The position numbers and the translations under genes were made by a program. The notes under the pieces were generated by a model. It saw only the letters and a list, made by a program, of their open reading frames with translations. It ran no database searches and was not told the DNA's origin. 53,196 nucleotides of DNA from Welwitschia mirabilis (lineage: Eukaryota > Gnetophyta > Gnetopsida > Welwitschiales). Position 1 is the first letter of the stretch. Every line of letters begins with the position of its first letter. The stretch lies in NCBI GenBank assembly GCA_051453625.1, contig JBOZIK010000001.1, positions 207,190,782-207,243,977 on the forward strand. Reading direction: 5' to 3'. Positions 36,835 to 47,540 of the stretch are shown here, one piece after another.

Positions 36835-37433
36835 TGTTTGAATAGGATTCTTAAGCTTTTTTAATGGTTTCTCTTCATCCCTTCTTCTATCAGAGATCCT
36901 ACTTTCCCCATCCTTTATAATGACTTGCTATTATGTTATTAAGGCATCTACTTCAAGTACACTCATTAAACAAGTATCTGAGAGATATTAATCTAGATTG
37001 ATATATGGAGTAGTTTTGAGGAACTAATATATTTCTTTTGATTAATTTATCTTTAGTTAGAATCTTGTGTTGTTATTTAAACTAAAATAAGATCTTTACT
37101 TTGTTAGGAATTAAGCCTTTCCAAAGATTCTCCATCCCTTATAGCTTACCATATTTATTAATCAATATAATTTTTGCTATGTCTTATTACATAATTATTA
37201 ACTTATGAAACTATTAGTACATATAAAATAAGTACCTCTATAAGTATTATTCACCTCCCTTCTTGCCCCATAGGATGTCTTATATTTGATCAATTAACTC
37301 CATTAGAGCTTTCACTCTTATAGTTTCTTGATGATTTAATGAATAGCTATCAATAAATAATATTTTAGTCTTTGTATACCTTTCCTTCTAAAGCTTTTAA
37401 ATGGGTAATAAAGTTCCATTTGCATAATGAAAT
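36835..37433 (-). pseudogene. Second LINE relic, C-terminal part, cut by gypsy LTR
   Basis: Homologous to 33700-34305 in the same orientation; shared phrases include agtattattcacctccctt and ttatagtttcttgatgattta. At its right edge the minus-strand reading ISLCKWNFITHLKALEG (about 37433-37380) equals the block of the first LINE. The similarity stops exactly where the gypsy LTR begins at 37434, so the LTR element inserted into this LINE copy. Confidence 0.75.
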
Positions 37434-38509
37434 TGCTGCAATGCATATTTTTGCAATCCTTTTTACCTTACTCCAAATCCTTCTAATCAAAATATATAGA
37501 TTATAAAATACACACTCTAGTATGAATGGGAGTGACTTAAATGTCATAACCAATTGAAGACTTATGAGAGAATAACTAGGATTGATTTCTAAATAGAATA
37601 TGATAACCAAAACTTAAGAACATTGTGGAAATAAAGATGTAATGCAATGCAAATAAAACTAAATCTAAATGCAATGTAAAATGAATTTAAAAGTACTTTC
37701 TTCTATCTTAATAAAGACTACCCTTAAGACCTAGATTGTTAATGAAACTATCACTAAATTAAGGAAAACATAAGCCATAAGGGAAATATAACAAAGCTAA
37801 ATACACAATTGAAATAAAGTTTTATATTAAAGTAGAACTAGGATCTAGATTACAAAATAGCTGAGCCTCAATGGAGGATGCATAGCTCTTCACTAAGGAA
37901 ACATCTTTTTGTAACTTGTGAGATGGATCTCTAGCCCTTCGATCTCCTATCGCAAGAATGTCTAGTACAAATGAAGATGGAGAGGATAGTTAAATGATGG
38001 TCTTATTTATATGGTTAAGAAGCAAAAATGTCACATAAAAAGTATTGCAAAATGCACCCAATTACAAGAAAGAAATGATGAAATAGATAAAGATTGGCTG
38101 ACAGTTACAATTATCATCCTACCTATCATGGAAATGACCAAGGGGAAGATGACTTAAATGTTACATTCATTGTCCTACATGTCATGGGAATAACCATGAA
38201 GATGACACTCCTCTAGAAAAGATGACTCAGTAATACTAGCTTCAGTCCATGTTAGCACTCCCATAGAGGGGATAATAGTCTACTTTATCCTTCTAACTCA
38301 AGAGAAGCTAGCCTTTTTCATCAGTGATCTTCCTTCAAGGAACAATGTATCAAAATATGCTTTAAATGCCTCTAATTGTGTCAAGAATTATACATTTTTA
38401 AGATCTTCTATCAATTCTTCATAATCCTCAGAGTTGCATCTAAACTTGTATAAATGTCCTGCAAAATAGCTCATAACATCACATAAAATACATATAATTT
38501 GGTAGTGCA
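37434..38509 (-). repeat. Gypsy LTR A (3' LTR of element 1)
   Basis: From TGCTGCAATGCATATTTTTG to GGTAGTGCA, next to the polypurine tract. Contains two palindromic motifs (38112-38153, 38167-38206), half of a third (38258-38280), and a TATA box on the minus strand. Confidence 0.75.
38003..38012 (-). promoter_or_regulatory. LTR A TATA box
   Basis: Reads ATATAAATAA on the minus strand. The same place in LTR B (44697-44706) reads CATAAATAAG. Confidence 0.45.
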
Positions 38510-38525
38510 TCATAGCCCCTCACTT
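38510..38525 (-). other. Polypurine tract of element 1
   Basis: Minus strand AAGTGAGGGGCTATGA next to LTR A. Equivalent tracts: 45584-45599 and 1498-1510. Confidence 0.6.
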
Positions 38526-40121
38526 AGCCTTTGTTAGTCCGTAGTAAAAGTCAGATAAACAACTATAAATAGAGCCAAATTGTCTTTAAAAACTCAATCT
38601 AAAAGGGCTCATAAATAATCTTAAACACTTCATATAGCAAAATAATATGTAAAGCATCATTTGTATGGAGTGAAAAATTCAAAAAACATAGGTCTCATAA
38701 AATCTCTAGTGTAAAAATTATACAAAAATGAGTCCTATCCTACCCTAAGAAAAATAATATGTCTCGTATTAGCTAATGAGGCAAAGAATGTAAATGGGAA
38801 TAAGAAGGAAGACGATGTGTATTTTTAAATGTTTAAAATTTGAGAAATTGAGTATAAAGGTGAGTGTAGAAATATCAGATTTGAAAAATAGAGATGTATG
38901 AAATATTCTAGTAAGAATGGAAAGAGTAGACAATGAAAACATGCTAATTAGGATGAAGCAAATCCATGAATGCCCAAAAAATGTGTCATTATAAAAAATG
39001 AATAAGAAAAGTGTGTAAAACTCCAAAAGACTAAAAAATAAACATCACAAAATTGTTGAGGAAACTCATATAAGCAAGAAATGAATTATTTATTAAAAAC
39101 TAGATAAGGCAACCATTAAATATTAAGATCCTAAAATGATAAGAAAATATGAAAATGACTTTGAAACAACTAATTAAAAAACAAAAGAAAATAAAAAGAA
39201 CAGACATAAGAAAACATAAAGAAGATAGCCTACCTATGCTAAATTATAGCTTATCAGACTCCCGTGAAAGAAATCATAACATCACTTGATTTAAAAATGC
39301 ATGACTTGATGTATGAAAAATCGATAAGCAGTGGTTATGATGATGCTAAAAAAAATTAAATGCTTCAAACAAAAAAATGATAAGATTAAAGAGTTGCATA
39401 AAAATGAACTCATCTACTTACATCTAAAAAAAAAAATGTAAAGCCTTAGAAATGAAATGATCATATGAAAAGACTTAAGATTCTTGAAAACAAGCAATGT
39501 CTCTAATGATATTAGGAATACCACTGATTCTGTAGCCTCTAAGTTTTTATTATTTCATTATCTAACTATCCATGATAAGGGGAGTGTAACCACGGTTAGA
39601 GAAGTAAAGGATCACAAATCATGGTCAATTGACCCCTTAGTAGAGTTCCCATAGCTACCATATTACACTACCAAAAGCCCCTCTTCGAAAATTTACCCTG
39701 ATGTACTTACTATAGGACATCATGGTGACCATGTTTTTGAGCTATTTCAAATATAAAACATCATGGTCTTATTTTACTTTTCTTTTTTTTATTTTTTCAT
39801 TTCTTTTGTGTATAAATGAAAACATTCCACATGAACAAATACTCCAAAAGACAAAAGTGAAGCAATAAGATAAAAGATAGAAAAGAGCATCTTTAAATAA
39901 TTTAAGACCTTTTTATCATTAAAAAAATAAAAAATAAAGCATCTTTCTTTAAACTAAAGTTCAAAGATATGTGAATATCTTAAGATTGGGAATCTAATCT
40001 TACCACTATAAAATGTCCAAGTCAAAGAGTAGTTATAGAAATAAATACACAAGTCATGTTTGAAAGATGATCAAGTGATATCATAATGGCCTTCAAAGAA
40101 AAAGGCTAAGATAAAATTCAA
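38526..40121 (-). other. 3' untranslated region of gypsy element 1
   Basis: About 1.6 kb between the integrase end and the polypurine tract. An 85-codon hydrophobic frame (38769-39026) exists, but the stretch is T-rich and the homologous region of element 2 does not keep it, so I do not call an env-like gene. Confidence 0.5.
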
Positions 40122-40402
40122 ACTATGATAGGGAAAAAGTCCTCCTCATCAAGAAAAACCTCTAAGGCTAATACTTCTATCATGCTTATATCAAAAGGTT
40201 GTTCATATATTTTTAACCTTTATCCATTAACGTTTTGAATCTCTTTAGTGGTTAAATCAAAAATCTCAACATAGCCACTAGAATGTACTTTTTTAAAGAT
40301 AAAATAAGGACATAACCCACTAGAGTTTAATTTATTACTTAAAATAAAAACCAAAGTCAAAATCATAAAAACATAAGAGCAAAAAAAGAAACACCAAAGC
40401 AA
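40122..40402 (-). pseudogene. Gypsy integrase C-terminus relic, copy 1
   Basis: The minus-strand reading LVFILSNKLNSSGLCPYFIF, then KKVHSSGYVEIFDLTTKE and NVNG, matches the plant gypsy integrase tail ('VLLFNSRL.LF.GKL.SRW.GPF.V..V...GAVE.......F.VNGQRLK'). After a stop it continues RLKIYEQPFDISMIEVLALE to about 40122. GPY/F is degenerate (CPYF). No upstream integrase core is found; the stretch to the right belongs to an unrelated ORF. It is the sole clear pol remnant of this copy. Confidence 0.75.
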
Positions 40403-40839
40403 ACTAAGAAGAAACTTTATTCAAATCCAAAAATCTATTCAACACTTTTATGGAAAAGAAAGATTTATTTTGAAGGCTATGATCTTAGGATATCATAGTC
40501 ATTTGGAGAAATTAGGCCCAAACCAAATATTTACTAATTAATAAAACATAAAGGTATATAATCATTTTTAAGTAAAATCAATTGGAGGAAGAGAAAATAG
40601 AAAGATAAAACTTTGATAGCACAAATTCTAAAATTCAAATAAGAGATAAAGATGTGATAAATATCATAAACAAACAATCTTTTATTACAACATTGTGAAT
40701 CATGAATGTCCTTATAACATACATGCGAGGACGTACTCAAAGAAATTATTCAATATAATTTTAAAGGCTCTTTAAAATGTCTAGTAAGATTAAGAACTTT
40801 TTAATTATTTGATCCAAGACAAGGATTTTTAGTAAGAAA

Positions 40840-41230
40840 ATAAGGCTTTTTCGATTAGCATGAGCACATGACCCTTTGTCTCCATAATATTTAGTAGCAA
40901 TATAAGAGATAAAAAATTCATTTAACTCTTGGAAAAATAATCTCTTAGCAAACTCATGATATAAAGGATTTAAAACATAAATTGCATTTAGAGCTTGGTA
41001 TTAAACACGAGATGTATTATTTGAGATCCAAGGATTTGTAAGAAACTTCAAAGGTTGAGTGATTAAGATACATTTAACATACTTAAAAACCTTTTCAACA
41101 TTTAAATTTAAGCATAGATTTTGATCAAGAAGGTATGGTTTTTCCCAATTTAGAGTTCCAAGATATTCCAAGTCTTATTTTTAAAAAGAATAATCATTAA
41201 AAGCACAAGGTAGAGTTGGCTTTGCAAAAG
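40840..41230 (-). pseudogene. Decayed ORF of unknown function, conserved between gypsy copies
   Basis: On the minus strand: LEYLGTLNWEKPYLLDQNL (near 41175-41115), LNVEKVFKYVKCILITQPLK, FLTNPWISNNTSRV, a stop, then YQALNAIYVLNPLYHEFAKR and FFISYIATKYYGDKGSCAHA (near 40930-40870). The homologous stretch in element 2 is at about 48240-48560. I do not recognise a family. It lies where pol should be, between the acidic ORF and the integrase tail. It is Asn/Leu/Tyr-rich with no visible Cys/His cluster or catalytic triad. Confidence 0.4.
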
Positions 41231-41399
41231 AGAAAAAGATGTCACTTTTTGTAGCACATGAAGTTTTAAAAAGAAAGCATTAAGAGATTTTTGGAGTAGA
41301 GTCCTCAAGGTGATGTGTTTTATTAATTTTAAGGATAGGAATATAATTTAAATAATTACTTAAATGTTCAATGAGGTAAAGGAAGAGAGGTTATCATTG

Positions 41400-43064
41400 T
41401 CAAGATCACAAGGTAATGTACAAGTAGAAGTAGAAGTAAAAGAAAGGAGGGATTTCAGTTGATATTTTTCATGGTAATAGAAGTGAAAATGATGGAGAAA
41501 CATGTAGAGACTTTTAAAGTTGGTTTTTATCATTGAAAGGTATAACTCTATTATCCATTAAGTTTATTTAATTTTCAATTAATTCTTCTTCATTCATATC
41601 CTTCTCATTGTTGACTTCATCATTACTTGGTTGAATACTCTCTTCATTGATAATATCTTTATTTTTTCATTGTAAATATCATTAATTATATATTTTTCAT
41701 CTTTATTATTTTTTTGAGAATTATTTCTCTTTTCTAAGTTGGCTGATTCCTCAAAAAGATCATTAAAAAGACTATAGAAAGAAAAGCTCTCATTGTTTTC
41801 ATTATGTGATAGATAATTTTCTGATATTTTCTGAGTTGCCTCTTCTTCCTTTATGTTGAATGATCATATTAATTCTAAACTATAATCCTCATTTTTAGTT
41901 ATTGAGTTGTTGTTACTGAGTTGACTCTTTTTCATTAATTTTGTCTTAGTACTTAAATTCTTCATTAATCTCATAAGTTAAACTTCTTTCACAGGTGGAA
42001 CTCCTTCATCCTTCCAAAGTAAGTGAAAAAAGGGATATGATCTAATATTTCAATGTCATCCTCATGTTCTTCTTCACATTTTCATCATCTTGTGGCATAT
42101 TGTTAGATTCAATAGAAGGAGAAATGTGATCATTATGTCTATCCTTAATTAAAGAACTTTTAGATTTTTCATGGATGAATTTTTCATTAGGATTGTTTAG
42201 CAATAAATGTATTCTAGGAATATAATCTAACACCTCAATATCATCGTTTAATGAATGGTCATCCTCATCTCTATTGTCACAGGATTAAGTTGAGTTATTA
42301 TTATCTCCCCTAAGTTGAGTTATTGTTATCTCCCCTTTACTCATCTTATAATTAGTAGGATGTTGAAGTTTGATCTAAAATTTCATTTTCTATTTAAAAG
42401 CAAGAATCATTATCATTTGTTTTTAAATTTTCCTCATTTTCCTCAAGGTAAAGTAAAGCAGGATCGGTTTAAGAATGTTGTATTATAAAAGAACCTTAAT
42501 TTTGTAATGATGTTTGTTGCAAGATTTCAATCAGATTTTCTAGGTTTTTATTAGTATTTTCTAGGCTTTTGTTGGTATTTTCTTGGATCTTCTTTATTTT
42601 GTCAATCATTTTTTTCATTGGATCATTTTTCTTCCTCATAGTAGTTCATGGGAGATGGTTCTTCTTTATAGTAATGCATGGGAGACGGATGGGCTAATAA
42701 AAGTGATTATAGGAAGTTCATGTAAATAAGGTTGAATCTCTAAAATGTGAAAGATTTTTATTGTTATTTCTATATGAAGTTTGAAAATAAGAGGAATAAT
42801 AAGATGGTTGAAAACAAGAGGGGGAATAATAAAATGGTTGAAAAGAGGAATGCGCCTCATCCCTACTCTCAACATCAATTTGTGTTGTTTTCCCTCTTTA
42901 ATCTTTTGAAGTGTTTTATCACTATAAACTTCAGAATCTTTTAAGTTTCTCCTTCTTTCTACAAAAATCTCTCGAAGTGTTTTCCTACTATTATCCTCAG
43001 AATTTTTCAAGTTTCTTCTTCTTTTAGTAAGAATTTTCCCAAGGATTCTTGTATCACTATTCAT
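41400..43064 (-). pseudogene. Charged repeat-bearing ORF in gag position, copy 1
   Basis: Starts at the ATG at 43064, about 1.04 kb after the primer site. The first 54 codons are basic and contain a 22-residue tandem repeat (KRRRNLKNSEDNSRKTLRE, then ERRRNLKDSEVYSDKTLQK). After frame breaks come a coiled-coil-like segment (NTNKSLENTNKNLENLIEIL, about 42590-42530) and an acidic part with two similar blocks, DDIEVLDYIPRIHLLL (about 42247-42195) and EDDIEILDHIPFF (about 42058-42020), then FYSLFNDLFEESANLEK (about 41790-41740). It does not read like a normal gypsy gag: no zinc knuckle and no major homology region are visible. Unknown function; element 2 keeps the same order. Confidence 0.5.
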
Positions 43065-43435
43065 AATTGAGAATAATGGGAAAAAGAGAATCTAATTTAA
43101 GATGAAGATAAGTGTACAATGATAGTCAAGTTCTACTTTCTTTACTGTTTTAAAAAAATTATCTAAATTCTTAATGCTCAAAAGATGTGTAATGGCTATC
43201 ATTGTCTTTTAAAAAAATTCTTTCAAGGAATTAGATTTAGCCCAAAAAAATTCAACTTGGAAGAGATATTGTATACATCTCAAGATTGCATTCTTGATTC
43301 TATTTCAAAGGTGACTAGTCCTTATCTGATACTTTGTTTTATCAATAGCCCTTTTTCTCTGGTATTTCTTTCTCGTGTCGATCATGCCATAGCATCCTAC
43401 AATCAGAAAACAACAAAAATAAAATAAAAAATAAC

Positions 43436-43803
43436 TAATAATTATTCTTCTAATCATGGGGACAATAGAGAGGACAATAAAGACTGAAAGCATAAATAGA
43501 AAACAGAAATTTAGCAAAGCCGAAAGCCAAAAATAGACACATAGATTGTCATTCTTCTAGTCATGGGGATGACACAGGGAATGATAAAAACAAAAATAGA
43601 AAGCTAAAATTTGCTGTAACACAAAAATAGAACACGAAAAACTAAAACAAAAGTATCATCTACATTATCATGGAGATAACAGGGGAGACAACAATGATTT
43701 TACTATTAAAATAAAAACCAAAAGGAAAATTCATAAACAGAAAGTAACCAAGAAATCTATGTTATCATTCTCAATGTCGTGGAAATAACAAAAAGGATAA
43801 TAA
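43436..43803 (-). repeat. Leader array: four palindromic units, about 107-bp period
   Basis: Units start at 43441, 43547, 43654 and 43762 (spacing 106, 107, 108). Each carries a roughly 40-nt dyad of the form (G)TCATYCTTCT..TCATGGGGAYRAC...GGAYRAYA. Clearest example 43547-43586. Between the dyads are A-rich 'aaagcYaaaaa' stretches. Confidence 0.8.
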
Positions 43804-44010
43804 ACTATTATTAAAAAAATTAGAAAAATCAAAAACTGAAAAAACTAAAAACCAAAATACCAAAAACCGAAAAACCAAAAATCGAAAAACCAAAAATCAA
43901 AAAAACTAAAAAGTAAAAAAAACCAAAAACTGAAAACTGAAAACTGAAAAACTAAAAAAAAAAATCAAAAACTAAAATATAAAAATCGAAAAACTGAAAC
44001 AAAAAATTCC
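43803..44010 (-). repeat. A-rich short-unit tandem repeat
   Basis: Imperfect repeats of about 8 nt (aaaaaccg, aaaaatca, aaaactga on the plus strand). It lies between the palindromic array and the primer site and is much shorter in element 2 (about 52275-52310), so it expanded in this copy. Confidence 0.75.
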
Positions 44011-44104
44011 TTAAAAAAATACAACGTAGCTACAAATAAATAACCGAATAGAAATCTGATTTACTCACTTGAATAACAATAATCCTTATGCTCCTTAGTA
44101 GCCT

Positions 44105-44122
44105 TCCCCAGCAACTATGCCA
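44105..44122 (-). other. Primer-binding site, Asp-tRNA-like
   Basis: The minus strand reads TGGCATAGTTGCTGGGGA. The Athila/Tat-type site complementary to Asp tRNA is TGGCGCCGTTGCCGGGGA; 14 of 18 positions match. It lies six bases from the LTR end. Confidence 0.75.
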
Positions 44123-44128
44123 AGATTT

Positions 44129-45242
44129 TGTGGTACATATTTTTGCAACTTCACGTCTTACTTCAAGTCCTGTTAATCAATATATATAGATTGCAAAATG
44201 CGCACTCCAGTATGAATGAGAGTAACCCAAATTTCATAATCTATCGAAGACTTACGAGAGAAGAATGAGGACTGATTTTCAAAAAGAATATGGTAACCGA
44301 ACTTAAGAACAATGTAGAAAATAAAGATATGACACAAATGCGAGTGCAACTAAATCTAGATGTAACAAAAAATAAATCTACACTACTTTATACCTTAACA
44401 AAGCCTACCCTTAAAACCTATATCACTAATGAAACTGTTACCGAATCAAGGACAACATAAACCATAAGGAAAATATAACAAAATTAAGATGCATAATTGA
44501 AAATAGAGTTTCATATTAAAGTAGAACTAGTATCTGGGTTAAAAAATAGCCAAGACTCAATGGAGAATGCATAGTCCTTCATGAAGGGAACATCTTTCTG
44601 TAAATCTTAAGATGGATCTCCGGCACTTCAGTCTCTTATCACGAGAGTATCTGGTGTAAATAAATATGGAGAGGAGAGTGAAGGTGGGGGGTGAGTCTTA
44701 TTTATGATGTTATAGAGAAAACCTAACACATAAAAGGCACTACAAAATATGCTCAATTATAGTAAAGAAATGGATGAAACAGACAAAGATTGACTAATGG
44801 TTATAAATATCATCCCAGCTATCATGAGAATAACCAACGGGACGATGGATCAAACATTATAATAGCCATCCTGCATGTTGTAGGGATAACCAAGAGGATG
44901 ATAGCCCTTTACAAAAGATAACTCAGCAGTTCCAACTCTAATCCACATCAGCATCCAATGTAGCATTTATAGTGTCATCATCCTCCCTGTCATGGGGACA
45001 ACAAAGAGGATGACAATCGTCTTTGTCCTTCTAACTCAAGAGAAGCTAACCTTTGTTATCAGTGATCTTCCTCCAAGTCCATAAGTATCAGAATGTGTAT
45101 TAAATGCCTCTAATCATGCTAAGAATTGCACAATTCTGATATCTTCCATCAATCCTCCATAATTCCCAGAAGTGCATCTAAAACTGTATAAAAGTCCTAT
45201 AAAATTGCTCATAACATCCCATCAAATACATACAATTTAGTA
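44129..45242 (-). repeat. Gypsy LTR B (5' LTR of element 1)
   Basis: About 1.11 kb; starts next to the primer site. Contains three palindromic motifs (44809-44848, 44865-44902, 44973-45018) and a TATA-like site (44697-44706). It retains more CpG than LTRs A and C. The outer end is blurred (AATTTAGTA where A has AATTTGGTAGTGCA). Confidence 0.75.
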
Positions 45243-45419
45243 GAAATTTCTTGAAAAATTTTTCATTTTGTTGGAGATATTTTTGTTTTAGTTAAAAATA
45301 AAAAAAGGTCAAAATTTGAAGTAGGAAACATTCATGAGGGTCTTTTTGAAAAATCATGGGGGTCTTTTTTGAATATTGAATCCTAGGTCTAGAACAAAGA
45401 GAAAAATAATTATGTAATT
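45243..45419. other. Spacer between gypsy copies
   Basis: Not LTR and not LINE. Includes a 22-bp tandem duplication (units at about 45332 and 45354, tcatgRgggtcttttt). Ends in a 100-N gap at 45420-45519. Confidence 0.45.
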
Positions 45420-45519
45420 NNNNNNNNNNNNNNNNNNNNNNNNNNNNNNNNNNNNNNNNNNNNNNNNNNNNNNNNNNNNNNNNNNNNNNNNNNNNNNNNN
45501 NNNNNNNNNNNNNNNNNNN

Positions 45520-45583
45520 CTGTATAAATGTCTTGTAAAATAGCTCATAACACCATATTAAAAATGCATAATTTGGTAGCACA
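45520..45583 (-). repeat. Stub of 3' LTR of element 2
   Basis: Last 64 bp of an LTR (tagctcataacaccatatt...atttggtagcaca), matching 38446-38509; the rest is in or beyond the gap. Confidence 0.65.
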
Positions 45584-45599
45584 TCATAGCCTTCCACTT
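45584..45599 (-). other. Polypurine tract of element 2
   Basis: Minus strand AAGTGGAAGGCTATGA, equivalent to 38510-38525. Confidence 0.5.
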
Positions 45600-47540
45600 A
45601 TTTTTTATCAGTTCCTAGTAAAATATAGGTGAACAACTATAATTACAAGCCAAATTATCCTAAAAAAGATCAACCTAGAAATTATAAAATAGGCTCATAA
45701 GTAATCTTAAATACATTACATAGCAAAATAACACGTAATTCATCATACGTATGAAGTAAGAATTTCAAAAATTATGTCTAATAAAAGCTCTAATATAACT
45801 TGAATAATTACGAAAATGAGCATAAAAATGAGTCCTATCCTTCCCCAAAAAAAATAATACATCCCATATTGGCTAGTAAAGCAAAGAAAGAAGATGGGAA
45901 TGAGAAGGTGAATGATGGATTTTTTTAAATATGGAAAATTGATTAATTAATTGTAAAGCTACATGTAGAAATGTCAGATTTGAAAAATAGAGATGTATGA
46001 AATATTTTGATAAGCATGGAAAAAGTAGTTAGTGAAAACATGCTAGTTAAGATGAAGTAGATTCATGAATGCCCAACAAATGTGCCATTACAAAAATAAT
46101 TAAGAGCAACATTTAGAACTTTAAAAGACTAAAAATAAACATCAAAGAATTGTTAAGGAAACTTATCTAAGAAAGAAATCAACTCTTTATTGAAAATTGA
46201 GTAAGGAAACCATTAAATGTTAAGGTCCTAAAATGATAAGAAAATATGAAAATGACTTTGAAACAACTAGTTAAGCAAGGACATAAAAAAAAAAAAAGAA
46301 TGGACATAAGGCAACATAAATAAGATAGCCTACATACTTAAATTTTTACTTATTAGACTTTCATGAAAGAAATCATAACATTACTTGATTTTAAAATGCA
46401 TGACTTGATGTATAAAAAATTCCATTTGATANNNNNNNNNNNNNNNNNNNNNNNNNNNNNNNNNNNNNNNNNNNNNNNNNNNNNNNNNNNNNNNNNNNNN
46501 NNNNNNNNNNNNNNNNNNNNNNNNNNNNNNNAGACTTTCATGAAAGAAATCATAACATTACTTGATTTTAAAATGCATGACTTGATGTATAAAAAATTCC
46601 ATTTGATAAGGCAATGGTTATGATGATGCTAAAAATTAAATGATTTAAACAATAAGTGATAAGATCAAAGAGTTGAGTAAGAATGAATTCACCTACTTAC
46701 ATCTCAAAATAAATGCATGTATTCTTAGAAATGCAATGATCATGTGAAAAGACTAAGAGTCTAGGAAATAAGTAATGTCTTTGATGACATTAGGAACTAT
46801 AGCCTCAAAGTTATTATTATTTATTATTTAACTATCCATGATGAGTGAAGTGCAACCATAGTCATAGAAATAAGAACCCACAAAGCATAGCTAACTAGCA
46901 TCCTAGTGGAGTTCCATAGCTACCATATTATACTTCCAAAGGCTCCTCTTGGAAAAATTCACCTTGGTGTACTTGTAGCATGACATTATGGTGATCATGT
47001 TTTTGAGCTATCTCAAATATAAATCATGGTCTTATTTCACTTTCTCTTCTTTTACAATTCCACATGACTAAACACTCCAAAAGAAAAAGTTGAAGTAATA
47101 AGATAAAATATAGAAAATAACATCATTCAACAATCTAAGAGATTCTCATCATTGAGAAAAACATTAAAAATAAAGCATCTTCCTTTGAACTGAAGTTCAT
47201 AGACATGTGAATGTCTTAAGATTAGGTGAATCCAATTTTACCACTATAAAATACCCAAGTNNNNNNNNNNNNNNNNNNNNNNNNNNNNNNNNNNNNNNNN
47301 NNNNNNNNNNNNNNNNNNNNNNNNNNNNNNNNNNNNNNNNNNNNNNNNNNNNNNNNNNNNTTTGAACTGAAGTTCATAGACATGTGAATGTCTTAAGATT
47401 AGGTGAATCCAATTTTACCACTATAAAATACCCAAGTCAAATACTAGTTATGGAAATAAATACATAAGTCATGTTTGAAAGATGATCAAGTGATGTCATA
47501 ATGGCCCCCAAAGAAAAAAGATAAGAGAAAATTTAGACAA
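45600..47540 (-). other. 3' untranslated region of gypsy element 2
   Basis: Noncoding; follows 38526-40121 of element 1 in order. Two 100-N gaps (46432-46531, 47261-47360) are each flanked by identical 77-nt copies (46355-46431 = 46532-46608; 47184-47260 = 47361-47437), so the true sequence is probably continuous and about 177 bp shorter at each point. Confidence 0.7.

Larger units (their letters stand above)
37434..45242 (-). mobile_element. Gypsy-type element 1, minus strand, pol mostly missing
   Basis: Bounded by related LTRs. On the minus strand: LTR B (5'), Asp-tRNA-like primer site, about 1-kb leader with palindromic and A-rich repeats, an unusual charged ORF where gag is expected, a decayed unknown ORF, the integrase C-terminus, a 1.6-kb 3' region, polypurine tract, LTR A (3'). 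Protease, RT, RNase H and the integrase core are not seen. Primer site and integrase tail resemble Athila/Tat-type gypsy elements (inference). Whether A and B are true partners is doubtful; see findings. Confidence 0.65.

Noticed and set aside
38769-39026. 85-codon hydrophobic frame, possible env-like membrane protein
   Set aside because: T-rich composition alone yields Phe/Leu/Ile/Ser; no conserved frame in element 2, no signal-peptide or fusion-peptide layout.
43436-43803. CRISPR-like array (regular repeats with spacers)
   Set aside because: Repeat units are imperfect dyads, spacers are similar to each other and A-rich, the context is a plant LTR element leader, and there are no cas genes.
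37429-45247. GAAAT on both outer sides of LTRs A and B as a 5-bp target duplication
   Set aside because: The match is exact, but the LINE broken at 37434 does not resume after 45247, and LTR A resembles LTR C more than B. With AT-rich flanks and uncertain LTR ends, chance is plausible. Kept as an alternative only.
46353-46623. Palindromic-looking pair of frames with repeated ends
   Set aside because: Produced by the identical 77-nt copies flanking a 100-N gap.
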